From Polyangiaceae bacterium (GTDB lineage Bacteria; Myxococcota_A; Polyangia; Polyangiales; Polyangiaceae), in NCBI GenBank assembly GCA_016719945.1, contig JADJYE010000001.1, positions 310,001 through 374,000 on the forward strand: DNA of 64,000 nt, written 5' to 3'. The translations under genes and the position numbers were made by a program. Positions within the stretch are counted from its first letter, which is position 1, and each line of letters starts with the position of its first letter. Of this stretch, positions 54,840 through 63,252 are shown piece by piece. The notes beneath the pieces were generated by a model, which searched no databases, had not been told where the DNA came from, and was given only the letters and a program-made list of their open reading frames with translations.

Positions 54840-55769
54840 ATGAGCGCCGTCACCCCCCAAGCGATCAAAGAGCTCCGTGAGCGAACCCAGGCCGGCATGA
54901 GCGACTGCAAGAACGCGCTCGTCGAGTCGGCTGGTGACATGGAGAAGGCGGTCGAGATCATCCTCAAGAAGGGCCTCGCGAAGAGCGCGAAGCGTGCCTC
55001 CGCGGTCGCGACCGAGGGCGAGGTTCGCGCCGTCGTCTCGGCAGACCGCCGTGAGGCGACGATGGTCGAGGTGAACATCCAGACGGACTTCGCTGCGCGC
55101 AGCGAGGGCTTTCAGAAGTTCGTCGGCGACGTGATGGAGGTGGCCGCGAAGGCTGCGGCCGGCTCCGAACTCAGCGCGCAGCCCCTCGCGGGCAAGACGG
55201 TGGGGGAGATCGCGGCCGAGCTCACCGGCAAGATCGGCGAGAAGATCGACGTGCGCCGCTGGGAGCGCGTGTCCATCCCCGCCGGCAAGCAGGGCCTGTG
55301 CGTGTCGTACGTCCACCTCGGCGGCAAGATCGGCGTATTGCTCGCGATCGAGTCGGAGGCGGCCAGCCACGCCGAGGTCGTGAAGTTCGCCGACGACACC
55401 GCGATGCAGATCGCGGCGATGACCCCGCTCTTCCTCAAGCGCGAGGACATCAGCGAGGCGGACGTCGCCAAGCAGCGCGTGATCTACGAGGGCCAGATGC
55501 GCGAGGATCCGAAGCCGAAGCCGGAAGCGGCGTGGCCGAAGATCATCGAGGGCAAGCTGGTGAAGTGGTACTCCGAGGTCACGCTCCTCGAGCAAGAGTC
55601 GGTCGTCACCCCCGGGCAGACGATCGACAAGCTGCGCGAGGCGGCGGCGAAGGCTGCCGGCTCCGCGGTCACCATCGCGCGCTTCGTCCGCTTCGAGCGC
55701 GGCGAGGGCCTCGCGAAGAAGGAAGAGAACTTCGCGGACGAGGTCGCGAAGATGGCTCAGGGCGGCTGA
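54840..55769 (+). CDS. tsf: Elongation factor Ts
   Basis: This 309-residue guanine nucleotide exchange factor for EF-Tu has the N-terminal UBA-like domain IKELRERTQAGMSDCKNALVESAGDMEKAVEIILKKG and the conserved NIQTDFAARSEGFQKFV. The core ends with the coiled-coil region near DVAKQRVIYEGQ. AGGAAGAAG gives a good ribosome site. It is followed by a polysaccharide deacetylase gene, where pyrH or frr is common. Confidence 0.97.
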   Translation: MSAVTPQAIKELRERTQAGMSDCKNALVESAGDMEKAVEIILKKGLAKSAKRASAVATEGEVRAVVSADRREATMVEVNIQTDFAARSEGFQKFVGDVMEVAAKAAAGSELSAQPLAGKTVGEIAAELTGKIGEKIDVRRWERVSIPAGKQGLCVSYVHLGGKIGVLLAIESEAASHAEVVKFADDTAMQIAAMTPLFLKREDISEADVAKQRVIYEGQMREDPKPKPEAAWPKIIEGKLVKWYSEVTLLEQESVVTPGQTIDKLREAAAKAAGSAVTIARFVRFERGEGLAKKEENFADEVAKMAQGG

Positions 55770-55778
55770 CGTCCAGCG

Positions 55779-56744
55779 GTGGGCTGCGCTCCTGGCTCGA
55801 CGGCGAGGGGGAGCCGCACGAAGAGGCTCGCGGCGATCTCGCTCGACCTCGACGAGGTCCACCACTACCGCGCGATCTACGGGCTGCCGGCGCTCCCTCG
55901 GGAGAGCCGCGCAGCCCGCGCCGTGTTCGAAGTCGCGCTGCCGCGGGCGCTCGGCTGGGCCGAGCGCCACGGCGCGCGCCTGTCGCTGTTCGCCGTGAGC
56001 GACGATCTCGGGCACGCGGCCAACGTCGCGGCCCTCTCGGACGCGCTCGCGCGAGGGCACGAGGTCGAGAGCCACTCCGCGAGTCACCCCTATGATCTCG
56101 TGCGCCGCTCGCGAGCGGAGCTCACGCGAGAGGTCGGGGCGAGCTTCGACGCGATCGAGCGCGCGCTAGGGTCGCGGCCTCGAGGTTTTCGCGCCCCTGG
56201 CTACACGCTGAGCGACGAGCTGCTCGACGCCGTCGAGTCTGCGGGCGCGCTGTTCGACGCTTCGCTCTTGCCGTCGCCGCCCTACTACCTCGCCAAGCTC
56301 GCGGCGCTCGGCGCGCTGCAGTCCGTCGGGCGCAGGTCCGCCTCGATCGTGGGGCCGATGCGCCCGCTCTTCGGGCCCACCGAGCCCTATCGCCCCGGGC
56401 GGCCCTATTGGGAGCGGGGCGAGCGCGAGCTGGTCGAGATCCCGATGCGCGTGACGCCGTGGACCCGCCTGCCGGTGATCGGGACGTGCCTCGGCGTCGC
56501 CGGTCCTCGGGTCGTGCGCGTCCTCGTGCGCGCCTGCCGCGAGCAAGAGACGTTCTCGCTCGAGCTGCACGGCATGGACTTCCTGGAGCGAACGGACGGA
56601 CTCGAAGAGCTCGCTCCGCACGTGCCCGAGCTCGGCACACCGCTCGTTGCGCGCGTCGACGCGCTCGACGCGGGCATGTCGGAGCTCGCGGCGTGCGGCT
56701 TCGAGCTGACGACGCTGCGCGAGATCGCCCAGCGTGCCCGCTAG
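55779..56744 (+). CDS. Polysaccharide deacetylase family protein
   Basis: This 321-residue protein shows a CE4-type (NodB homology) barrel. Catalytic elements are AAISLDLDEVHHY (Asp pair) near residue 20, GHEVESHSASHPYDL (metal His pair) near residue 95, GFRAPGYTLSDEL, and LELHGMDFLE near the end. The longer fold between motif 3 and 4 resembles family members acting on N-acetylglucosamine polymers or on small sugars. GTG 55779 is a weak start; the family core begins about residue 18. Its end overlaps the end of the FkbM methyltransferase gene by 4 bp. Confidence 0.85.
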   Translation: MGCAPGSTARGSRTKRLAAISLDLDEVHHYRAIYGLPALPRESRAARAVFEVALPRALGWAERHGARLSLFAVSDDLGHAANVAALSDALARGHEVESHSASHPYDLVRRSRAELTREVGASFDAIERALGSRPRGFRAPGYTLSDELLDAVESAGALFDASLLPSPPYYLAKLAALGALQSVGRRSASIVGPMRPLFGPTEPYRPGRPYWERGERELVEIPMRVTPWTRLPVIGTCLGVAGPRVVRVLVRACREQETFSLELHGMDFLERTDGLEELAPHVPELGTPLVARVDALDAGMSELAACGFELTTLREIAQRAR

Positions 56745-57595
56745 GGGGGGACCGCGGGCTTGTGGGACTTCACGTTGAGCAAGGCCCGGTAGCGGGGGGC
56801 CCAGTCGCTGCCCCGCCGCTTGTCGAGCGCCTTCAGGACGAAGTGGGCCAGATCGGGCGACTGCAGGATGTCGTTGGCGATCACCGCGTACTTGAGCATC
56901 TTGTCGTCCGGGATGGCGTCGAGCTTCATCCAGTCGCGCACGTACACCGCGTCCGACCAGATGATCTGGCGAAAGCCTCGGCTCTTGTGCCCGTTGAGCA
57001 GCGGCTTGAACGCGCGGCTGCCGAAGCCCTCGAAGGTGTGGAACTGAAAGCCCTTCGCGCGCAGCTCCTGGTCGACCTCGGCGAACAAGGGCTGGTCTTT
57101 GTAGTGCATGACGAAGAGCACCTCGGTCTGGATCACCAGCGTCTTCGCGAGCAGGCGGGGCGCGTTCTGGAAGGTCATCAGCTCCGCGCCCTGGACGTCG
57201 ATCTTCAGGAAGTCGATGTCGTCGAGACCGTCGACGTCGTCGAGGCGCGTCGTCTCCACCGGGTGCTGGGCCACCGGCTGGAGCAGCTCGGCGAGGTTGG
57301 TGAAGCACCCGTTGAGCTCATTGTTCGGCTCGAAGAGCGAGCCGGTCATGGTGTAGTTCGTCTCATGGAACGTGTGAGGTCGACCGTCCGCGATGAAGTG
57401 TGGATAGAACCTGTGCGGCGCGCCGTAGGTCGCGTTGAGCCGTTCGCACTCCGCGGGCGCGGGCTCGAAGCCGACGATGCGGGCGGCCCCCGTCGCGACG
57501 AGCGGGCCGTACACGGGCTGCTCGGCCAGCGCCGCGCCGATGTCGCAGATGGTGATGGGCGAGGGGAGGGAGACGATCTCGGTCAGGCTGCTCAT
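56741..57595 (-). CDS. FkbM family methyltransferase
   Basis: This 284-residue SAM-dependent methyltransferase has ITICDIGAALAEQPVYGPLVATGAARIVGFEPAPAECERL as the cofactor domain start, and DIDFLKIDVQGAELMTFQNA as the FkbM block. FkbM-type enzymes O-methylate sugars or polyketides. It converges with the deacetylase gene, so both could work on surface carbohydrate, but they are on opposite strands and this link is inferred. Confidence 0.85.
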   Translation of the reverse strand: MSSLTEIVSLPSPITICDIGAALAEQPVYGPLVATGAARIVGFEPAPAECERLNATYGAPHRFYPHFIADGRPHTFHETNYTMTGSLFEPNNELNGCFTNLAELLQPVAQHPVETTRLDDVDGLDDIDFLKIDVQGAELMTFQNAPRLLAKTLVIQTEVLFVMHYKDQPLFAEVDQELRAKGFQFHTFEGFGSRAFKPLLNGHKSRGFRQIIWSDAVYVRDWMKLDAIPDDKMLKYAVIANDILQSPDLAHFVLKALDKRRGSDWAPRYRALLNVKSHKPAVPP

Positions 57596-57709
57596 GGTGC
57601 GCCTCCACCCCGAAGGGCTGGCATCGGCCGATGGTGCACGCACGGTGCGCCGAGCGGAAGAGGCGCGCGCGACCGGGAAGCGGGTTCAGGGCGGGCGCGT
57701 TCTCGGGTG

Positions 57710-58390
57710 GTGAGCCAAGGAGATGGGTTCGAACGCCGCTCGACGACGAGGGCTGCAGCGCTCGCGGCCGCTGGGCTCGTCTTTGCGCTGGGCTGCGCGG
57801 AGGCCGCACCCGGGCCCTCGACCCCGGTGATCGAGGCCACGCTGACCGCGTCGGCGCGGGCGAGCACGGCGCCGGTGGCCTCGGCCGCGACCTCGAGCGC
57901 CGGGCCTGTCGCTGTCGCGAAGCGGGTCGAGACCGTCCAGGATATCCAGCTGACGTTCGAGCTGCCGAACGACGCCTGGAGGCGCCACCCTGGCCTCGGG
58001 CCCACGCCGCCCGGGGTCACCCAGCTCGGGTTCGAGCGCGACGACGTCCTGGACGACGACGGGCACGCGGTCCGTCCCTATTGCGGCGTCACCACCGAGC
58101 CCGCGCCCGACCAGAAGGACATCGTCCTCTACTCGATGGGCTGGCGGATGAAGGCGCCCTTCAAGGTCGACTCGGTGTTCACCCACGAAGACGGCACCGT
58201 GCAGGTCAAGAGCGCGATCGGCTACCGCGGGCGCACGGAGTACGGCGGGGACGAGCACTCTCTGTTCGTCGTGCACGGCCTGTTCGGCGAGCGCGGCTAC
58301 GTGTTCATCTGCGACACCACCACCAGCGTGCTCGCGAAGGTCGAAGGGGAGATCGCCTCGATCCTCAGGTCGATGAAGCACCGCGAGTGA
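57710..58390 (+). CDS. Lipoprotein, function unknown
   Basis: This 226-residue protein has a signal ending in GLVFALGC near residue 29, then a low-complexity Ala/Ser/Thr-rich linker of about 40 residues. The mature domain shows IQLTFELPNDAWRRHPGLGPTPPG and GYVFICDTTTSVLAKVEGEIASILRSMKH, which looks like a small alpha/beta fold similar to PsbP/DUF1795-type domains; this is weak. The start is one of two adjacent GTG codons at 57707 and 57710. It converges with the protease gene, with a 6-bp gap. Confidence 0.7.
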   Translation: MSQGDGFERRSTTRAAALAAAGLVFALGCAEAAPGPSTPVIEATLTASARASTAPVASAATSSAGPVAVAKRVETVQDIQLTFELPNDAWRRHPGLGPTPPGVTQLGFERDDVLDDDGHAVRPYCGVTTEPAPDQKDIVLYSMGWRMKAPFKVDSVFTHEDGTVQVKSAIGYRGRTEYGGDEHSLFVVHGLFGERGYVFICDTTTSVLAKVEGEIASILRSMKHRE

Positions 58391-58396
58391 GCGGGA

Positions 58397-59509
58397 TCAG
58401 GGCTCGGCGGCGTCGACGCAGGCGGCCTTGCCGTCGACCATGCCGCAGGTCTGATCGAGCTCGGCGCAGTCGGTCTTCGTGATCTTCTGCGGCCCTTCTG
58501 TGGTGTCGACGCAGCGCACCGCGACGCCACCGAGCTCGCAGCGCCCGGCGACGGGCACGCCTTCGCAAGGCCCAGTGGCGCTGTCGATCATCGGCTGGAC
58601 CTTGTCGCCGAGCGTCGCGTACGCCTCTCCCACGGTGCTGCACGGGTAGGTGCGGCCCTTGAACGAGCCCGAGACGACCGCGACGACCGTCAGCTTGCCG
58701 TCGATCTTCTGAACGAGAGGACCGCCCGAGTCCCCGCTGCAGGGCTGCGCGTCGTTCTCTCCCAGCCCAAGGTAGGCCTCGTGCCCGGGCAGCAGCGAAA
58801 AGTCGTAGAACTTGTCGAGCCGCTCCTTGGCGCCGTCGACCCACTCGGCACCCTCGTGCTTCGTCATGTGCGCGAGGAAGTCCTCCTTCTTCGGGAAGAG
58901 GAGGTGCATCGGCTGGCCCTCGACGGCCTGGAGCGTCACCGTGCCCGCCTTGCGCGTCCCCGAGGTGCGCTCGCGATCCTGCACGCCATAGCCGACGGCG
59001 GTGAGCTTCTTGCCGACCTGGTCGGCCCCCAGGTGCGCGGCGAGCCAGGGCATCGGCGTGACGCCGTCGACCGGCTTCTCGAGGATGTAGATCGCGACGT
59101 CGCTGCCGAACTCGACCATCCCGCCTTCGTCGAGCGGGGAGAGCAGCACGTCGACGGCTTTGACGACTTGCTTGGGGTTGTGCGAGTCCGCGCCGACCAT
59201 GAAGTAGACGTCCTCGGAGGCGAGCCTCGGCGCCTCGCCGGGGCCGTCGGTCGCGCAGTGCTTCGCGGTGAGCACGACCTTCGGGCCGATGAGCGTCGCG
59301 GTGCAGAAGTACTCGACCTCGCCGGACCAGCCCTTGTGACCGAGCGCGCCGATCGCGTCGAGCTTCGCGCTCGAGGCGTCGACGCCGCCGATGATGTCGC
59401 TCTCTTGCTCCTCGACGTCGTCGACCTCGCAGCCCCCAGCGAGCAGCAGAGCGGTGAGGGGAGCGAGGACCAGGGCCGCGCGCGCGGCGCGAGCGAGAAG
59501 GAGGGCCAT
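58397..59509 (-). CDS. Trypsin-like serine protease, lipoprotein
   Basis: This 370-residue protein has a lipoprotein signal (LTALLLAGGC) and an S1-family protease domain. Visible are IIGGVDASSAK (activation-site-like), the catalytic His in VVLTAKHC, Asp in FGSDVAIYIL, and Ser in CSGDSGGPLV. A Cys-rich C-terminal tail (CEGVPVAGRCELGGVAVRC, CAELDQTCGMVDGKAAC) is typical of myxobacterial surface proteases. It probably acts outside the cell in predation or protein turnover. The domain start after Ile-Ile-Gly-Gly suggests processing from a proform. Confidence 0.9.
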   Translation of the reverse strand: MALLLARAARAALVLAPLTALLLAGGCEVDDVEEQESDIIGGVDASSAKLDAIGALGHKGWSGEVEYFCTATLIGPKVVLTAKHCATDGPGEAPRLASEDVYFMVGADSHNPKQVVKAVDVLLSPLDEGGMVEFGSDVAIYILEKPVDGVTPMPWLAAHLGADQVGKKLTAVGYGVQDRERTSGTRKAGTVTLQAVEGQPMHLLFPKKEDFLAHMTKHEGAEWVDGAKERLDKFYDFSLLPGHEAYLGLGENDAQPCSGDSGGPLVQKIDGKLTVVAVVSGSFKGRTYPCSTVGEAYATLGDKVQPMIDSATGPCEGVPVAGRCELGGVAVRCVDTTEGPQKITKTDCAELDQTCGMVDGKAACVDAAEP

Positions 59510-59965
59510 GAGCTCGCCTCGTGTTCACGTCTCGTGCCACCGCGCGAGCGGGCGTCCCCCCGATTTCTCAGCGAGATCCCGGGCTTCCGTGGCGGCATGG
59601 TGGCACATTCGACCACCGGGAGGGTGGATCGCCAAAGCCCCGGTGTGTGGCGCCAACGTCGCCCTTGCTACGTGCGCCGCAGAGACCGGTCGTAGCGGTG
59701 CGCTCCACCCGCGCGAAGCGCCGCCCACGACGCGGCCAGGCGGCGCTGCTCGTCCGAGCACGAGCGCCCAGCATGAACAAGTCCCCAACACGTCGGGCCC
59801 GAAGACCCACACGAATGTACTGGTTCGGCGTGAACGAGACGGCCGGGGTTGAAAGATACGCAGTCTGAGAGGTCGTTGGACGCCGCTCGTCACGCCGCTT
59901 GCAGCCGCGGGATGGTTGGGGGTCCCACGAGCAAGCGTCGCGCCGAGCGTCGTCCTGGGCAACAT
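59510..59965. other. Gene-poor stretch next to a transposase
   Basis: No protein-like frame is supported in these 456 bp. The part next to the transposase (about 59820-59965) contains unusually AT-rich pieces such as GAAAGATACGCAGTCTGAGAG, which may be the end of the insertion element. The protease promoter should also lie here, near 59520-59600. Inverted terminal repeats could not be fixed by eye. Confidence 0.4.
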
Positions 59966-60952
59966 TCACGCGGCCACCTGGTGCGCCTCGGCGCGGCGCA
60001 CGCGGCGCGTCTCGCGGGCGAGGTCGAGCTTGCGATCGCGTTCGGCGAGGATGGTGGCCGTGCGCCCGGCGAGGAAGTCCGCGGGCGTCACGTACCCGAT
60101 GGCGCTGTGGAGGCGCACGTTGTTGTAGTGCGCGACGAAGCCTGCGACGAGGGCGCGCGCCTCGTCGAGCGTGCTCGCGTTTCCCGGGCGGATCGCGTCG
60201 CCCTTGATGGTCTTGTGCCAGCGCTCGATCTTGCCGTTGGACTGCGGGTAGTACGGCGCCGTCCTCACGTGGGTCATCCCGGTCAGGCGAATGAACTCCT
60301 TGAAGTCCTTCGCGATGAACTGCGGCCCGTTGTCCGAGATGACCCGCGGCCGCGCGCCGGGGTGCATCTCGCGGGCGCGCTCGAGGATGCACTCGACGTC
60401 CGCCTCGGTCATCGCCTCGCGGATCTCCCAGTGCACGATGTAGCGGCTCGCGCCGTCGAGGACCGAGCACAGGTAGTAGAACGTCCCGCCTAGGTTCAGG
60501 TAGGCGACGTCGATGTGCCAGTGCTCGTGAGCCCGAAGCGGCTGCACGAAGCCGGTCCCCTTCTTGGTGGGCCGCCGGTTCCATCGGTCGAGAACGCCCG
60601 CTCCGCCGAGCACGCGGTACACGCTGGATGGGCTCGCCGCGGCGACGTCCTGGTCGATCATCATGAATGCGAGGCGCCGGTAGGCCTCCAGCGGGAAGCG
60701 GTCGTGGAACGCGAGGATCGCGGCCTTCTCCTCGTCGAGGAGCCAGTGGTCGCGCGGGATGAGGGCGTTGTGCTCGTTGAGCTTGCCGTACCGCTGGCGC
60801 CACACGAAGAACTTGCTGCGGGCGATGCCGAGCCACGCGACGAAACGATCGACGGGAAGCTCCGTCTTGTCGGACCAGGCGCGTACGAAGTCGACGACCT
60901 TCGGCGCTGTCGCGCTTTCGTCGTGCGCATCGCTGCTCGCCAGCGTGCTCAG
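59966..60952 (-). mobile_element. IS3-type transposase remnant (OrfB integrase core)
   Basis: The frame encodes the catalytic half of an IS3-like transposase. N-terminal helices (FVRAWSDKTELPVDRFVAWLGIARSKF, WRQRYGKLNEHN) precede the DDE core HWHIDVAYLN, VISDNGPQFIAKDF and YYPQSNGKIERWHK, with GYVTPADFLAGR and a basic tail. The first normal start, GTG 60805, would lose about 45 N-terminal residues; the frame continues upstream to a CTG at 60952 without ATG, GTG or TTG. OrfA, which normally supplies the start through frameshifting, is missing. The upstream gene ends at 60949, right at the junction. It is therefore a truncated copy. Confidence 0.85.
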
Positions 60953-61917
60953 CGTCGGATCTCGATCAACGAAGGCCCCACGGCAGCGAAGACGCGCGTG
61001 CCAGAAGTCGCGATGACACTGGCATGGAACGGAGCGAGCTCGTTCACGGCACCGCCGTGTAGAGGATAGGCGCGCACCGCATCCACCTCGGCCACGATCG
61101 CGTCGGTGCCTGCGGCCACAACGGAACGCGGCTGTCGAAGGCCGCTCGCCACCCGTCGCAGCGGCCGATTCGACAGTCCGATCGCCCAGAGATCGCCACC
61201 GTCTACGAAGATCCCGTCGCTGCCCACCCTTGCGAGCACGAAAGGAGCCTCCGCTTCGATCCCCGCCGGGGCGTTGAAGACAGGTCCGCCTTCTTGGCCG
61301 TCAGCGGAAGTCAGCATCACCTCGCGCGTCTCGGGCAGGTTCCAGAGGATGTGGCCGTTGGACAGGTGAGCGACCTGGGTGGCGGTAACCTCTGCCTGCT
61401 CCCATCGCGACTGTGCCGTCTCGTGCCCGCCAGCGTCTAGAACCAGGGGCGTCGAGATCCCGTCGCGAGTGAACACCACCTCCCCGTCCTGGACGCTGAG
61501 CCCTCGCAGGTCGCGCACGCCGAGGAGACGGCTCAGGCCTTGGCCAGAGAGATCGCTCCGAAAGACACCACCGGCTTCGGGGTGCGCCACGCCAAAGTAG
61601 GCGAAGCTTCCCTCGACCGCCACAGCAACGCATTGCCCATCCATCTCGCCCACGTCGTCGATGGATCCGTCGAACGTCACGCGTGTCAGCGCCGCCTTAG
61701 CCCCAACGTCGGAGCAGATGAAGAGGCTGGTTGCCGCTGCTGCCATCGAGTGCACCACTCCCTGCAGGGAAGCGATCTCGCAGGTGCGATCGTCGCAGGG
61801 GCCCGGACAGCTGACGCAGGGGTCCAGCGTGGCGTCGGGCACGCACTCCGCGGTCGCCAACCCGATCAGGATGACGTACACTTGGGACCGAGAGATAATG
61901 GGGCGCGCGCTAGGCAT
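60949..61917 (-). CDS. Exported protein with propeller-like repeats, unknown
   Basis: This protein of 322 residues or fewer has an N-terminal hydrophobic stretch (VYVILIGLATAEC) and then three Cys in DPCVSCPGPCDD. The body is a chain of beta-strand units (SLFICSDVGAKAALTRVTFDG, GEVVFTRDG, GGPVFNAPAG) like a beta-propeller. No family name is recognised. ATG 61917 overlaps the start of the divergent gene; GTG 61881 would avoid that and begin just at the signal. Its stop is at the edge of the transposase remnant. Confidence 0.68.
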   Translation of the reverse strand: MPSARPIISRSQVYVILIGLATAECVPDATLDPCVSCPGPCDDRTCEIASLQGVVHSMAAAATSLFICSDVGAKAALTRVTFDGSIDDVGEMDGQCVAVAVEGSFAYFGVAHPEAGGVFRSDLSGQGLSRLLGVRDLRGLSVQDGEVVFTRDGISTPLVLDAGGHETAQSRWEQAEVTATQVAHLSNGHILWNLPETREVMLTSADGQEGGPVFNAPAGIEAEAPFVLARVGSDGIFVDGGDLWAIGLSNRPLRRVASGLRQPRSVVAAGTDAIVAEVDAVRAYPLHGGAVNELAPFHASVIATSGTRVFAAVGPSLIEIRR

Positions 61918-62602
61918 CTATCTTTCCGCCACGGGGTGGATGGCCGGCTGCCACGCCGAAACAGAGATCGAGCCGGAGCGCTCGACGCCCGCAAGGGACG
62001 AGATCCAGTTCGACTGCGGCGAGCTTGCAGTTCCGATCCGTCTTCGCTGTGGGGCCGTGAGTCTGGAGGAGGAGCTCGCGATATCGCCGGGGCCGGACGT
62101 CGTAAGAGAAGAGCTCAAGCTCTTTCCATTGCCGTGCGAGGTGGATGCCCAAGATAGCGTTGGCGAAGACTTGGCGAGCGCCATCGACGCATGGTGTGAC
62201 GACGCGGGCAGTCCGTTCGCCGCCACGTTCCGTCGGGCACTGCATATAAAGAGCACGGCGCGCTCCGTTTGCGCCAAATACTCCGTATCGTCGGAGGCTG
62301 ACCTGGCCGTGTCCTGGCGTTCGCAGCTTAAGCTTCCCTCGGGGATCTTCCGCGTGGCGATCACCACGAAGGCAAACGCAGATCGCCCCTTCTGCACCGT
62401 GGAGCTGGGGGGCGAGCCAGCAGATCCAGTACGGGAGGGCCTGAGCCGCGTCTTTCTCACCCAGGTCTTGGGGCCGGCTGAGCAGGAGCTGACGGTTCGA
62501 TGCGATCGGTTCTCCTTCAGCTCCTGCACGTCGCAAGCGAACCAGCCCCCTCGGACCAGTGACTCGCTGGATGTGCTGATCGACGTGACGCTCATCGAGT
62601 GA
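61898..62602 (+). CDS. Lipoprotein-like protein, function unknown
   Basis: This 234-residue protein has a lipobox-like GWMAGC near residue 18 and a mature part with about ten Cys and moderate beta content (LELKLFPLPCEVDAQD-like, SFSSCTSQANQ). The codon composition is less GC-rich than in its neighbours, as for the whole 61-63.5 kb stretch, which could mean later acquisition. No family is recognised. It converges with the sigma-factor gene, leaving 2 bp. Confidence 0.62.
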   Translation: MGRALGIYLSATGWMAGCHAETEIEPERSTPARDEIQFDCGELAVPIRLRCGAVSLEEELAISPGPDVVREELKLFPLPCEVDAQDSVGEDLASAIDAWCDDAGSPFAATFRRALHIKSTARSVCAKYSVSSEADLAVSWRSQLKLPSGIFRVAITTKANADRPFCTVELGGEPADPVREGLSRVFLTQVLGPAEQELTVRCDRFSFSSCTSQANQPPRTSDSLDVLIDVTLIE

Positions 62603-62604
62603 TC

Positions 62605-63252
62605 TCAGAGTTCTTGTGGCGCTTCGCCGAAGCGTCGCCGCAAGGTGGCAATGGCGGCGCGCACGAGGCGGTAGGCGTCCTCTTTCGAATCGAGGCTCAT
62701 CGAGGCCGCCAGCTCGTGGAGCTCGGCCCCCTGCAGCCATTGCTCGAGCGCAGCAAGCTGCGGTGGCGGCAGGTGACTCCTCGAGAACTCGACGATCTCG
62801 CGAGCCGTCTGCTGCGGTGTCACCGGGGGGCGGTAGCTGGGCTCGACGGGATCGACCAGCTGGAGGAGCTCGTTGAACGCGCGCATTCGGCTTAGGCCCT
62901 CCCGCTTGCCGCGGCCGCGGCGCTGCCGCACCAGCTCGCGCGCGGCGTTGGTGAGCACGATCAGCAGCCAGTCCTGTACGGTCTTGCCGGGGTGGCGCGT
63001 GCGCCAATCGAGATACTGGCGCAGCGCTTCTGCGTCATCTCGCTCGAGCTTCTCCAGCACGCGCGTCATCACCTCTCTCGGAGCGTCCTCGTGGCGGAGC
63101 GATTCGAGAAGGCGGATGCGCGCCAGCGCGGGACCGAGAAAGGCGCACAGCTGCGCCATCAGCTCCGAGTTTCGCGACCTGTCACCGGCAGCGCGTCCCA
63201 GGACCAGCTGCTCCAGGAGCGCCCAGTCGACCGCTGAGGTCGCGCTCGTCAT
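62605..63252 (-). CDS. Sigma-70-family-like factor
   Basis: This 215-residue protein has a region-2-like helix pair (APREVMTRVLEKLERDD, YLDWRTRHPGKTVQDWLLIVLTNAARELVRQRRGRGKR) and a C-terminal helix-turn-helix with LHELAASMSLDSKEDAYRLVRAAIATLRRRF. It resembles a divergent ECF sigma factor. The ATG overlaps the upstream lipoprotein gene by 4 bp (ATGA), so the two are co-translated and the lipoprotein may be its regulator or target-linked sensor. Confidence 0.72.
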   Translation of the reverse strand: MTSATSAVDWALLEQLVLGRAAGDRSRNSELMAQLCAFLGPALARIRLLESLRHEDAPREVMTRVLEKLERDDAEALRQYLDWRTRHPGKTVQDWLLIVLTNAARELVRQRRGRGKREGLSRMRAFNELLQLVDPVEPSYRPPVTPQQTAREIVEFSRSHLPPPQLAALEQWLQGAELHELAASMSLDSKEDAYRLVRAAIATLRRRFGEAPQEL

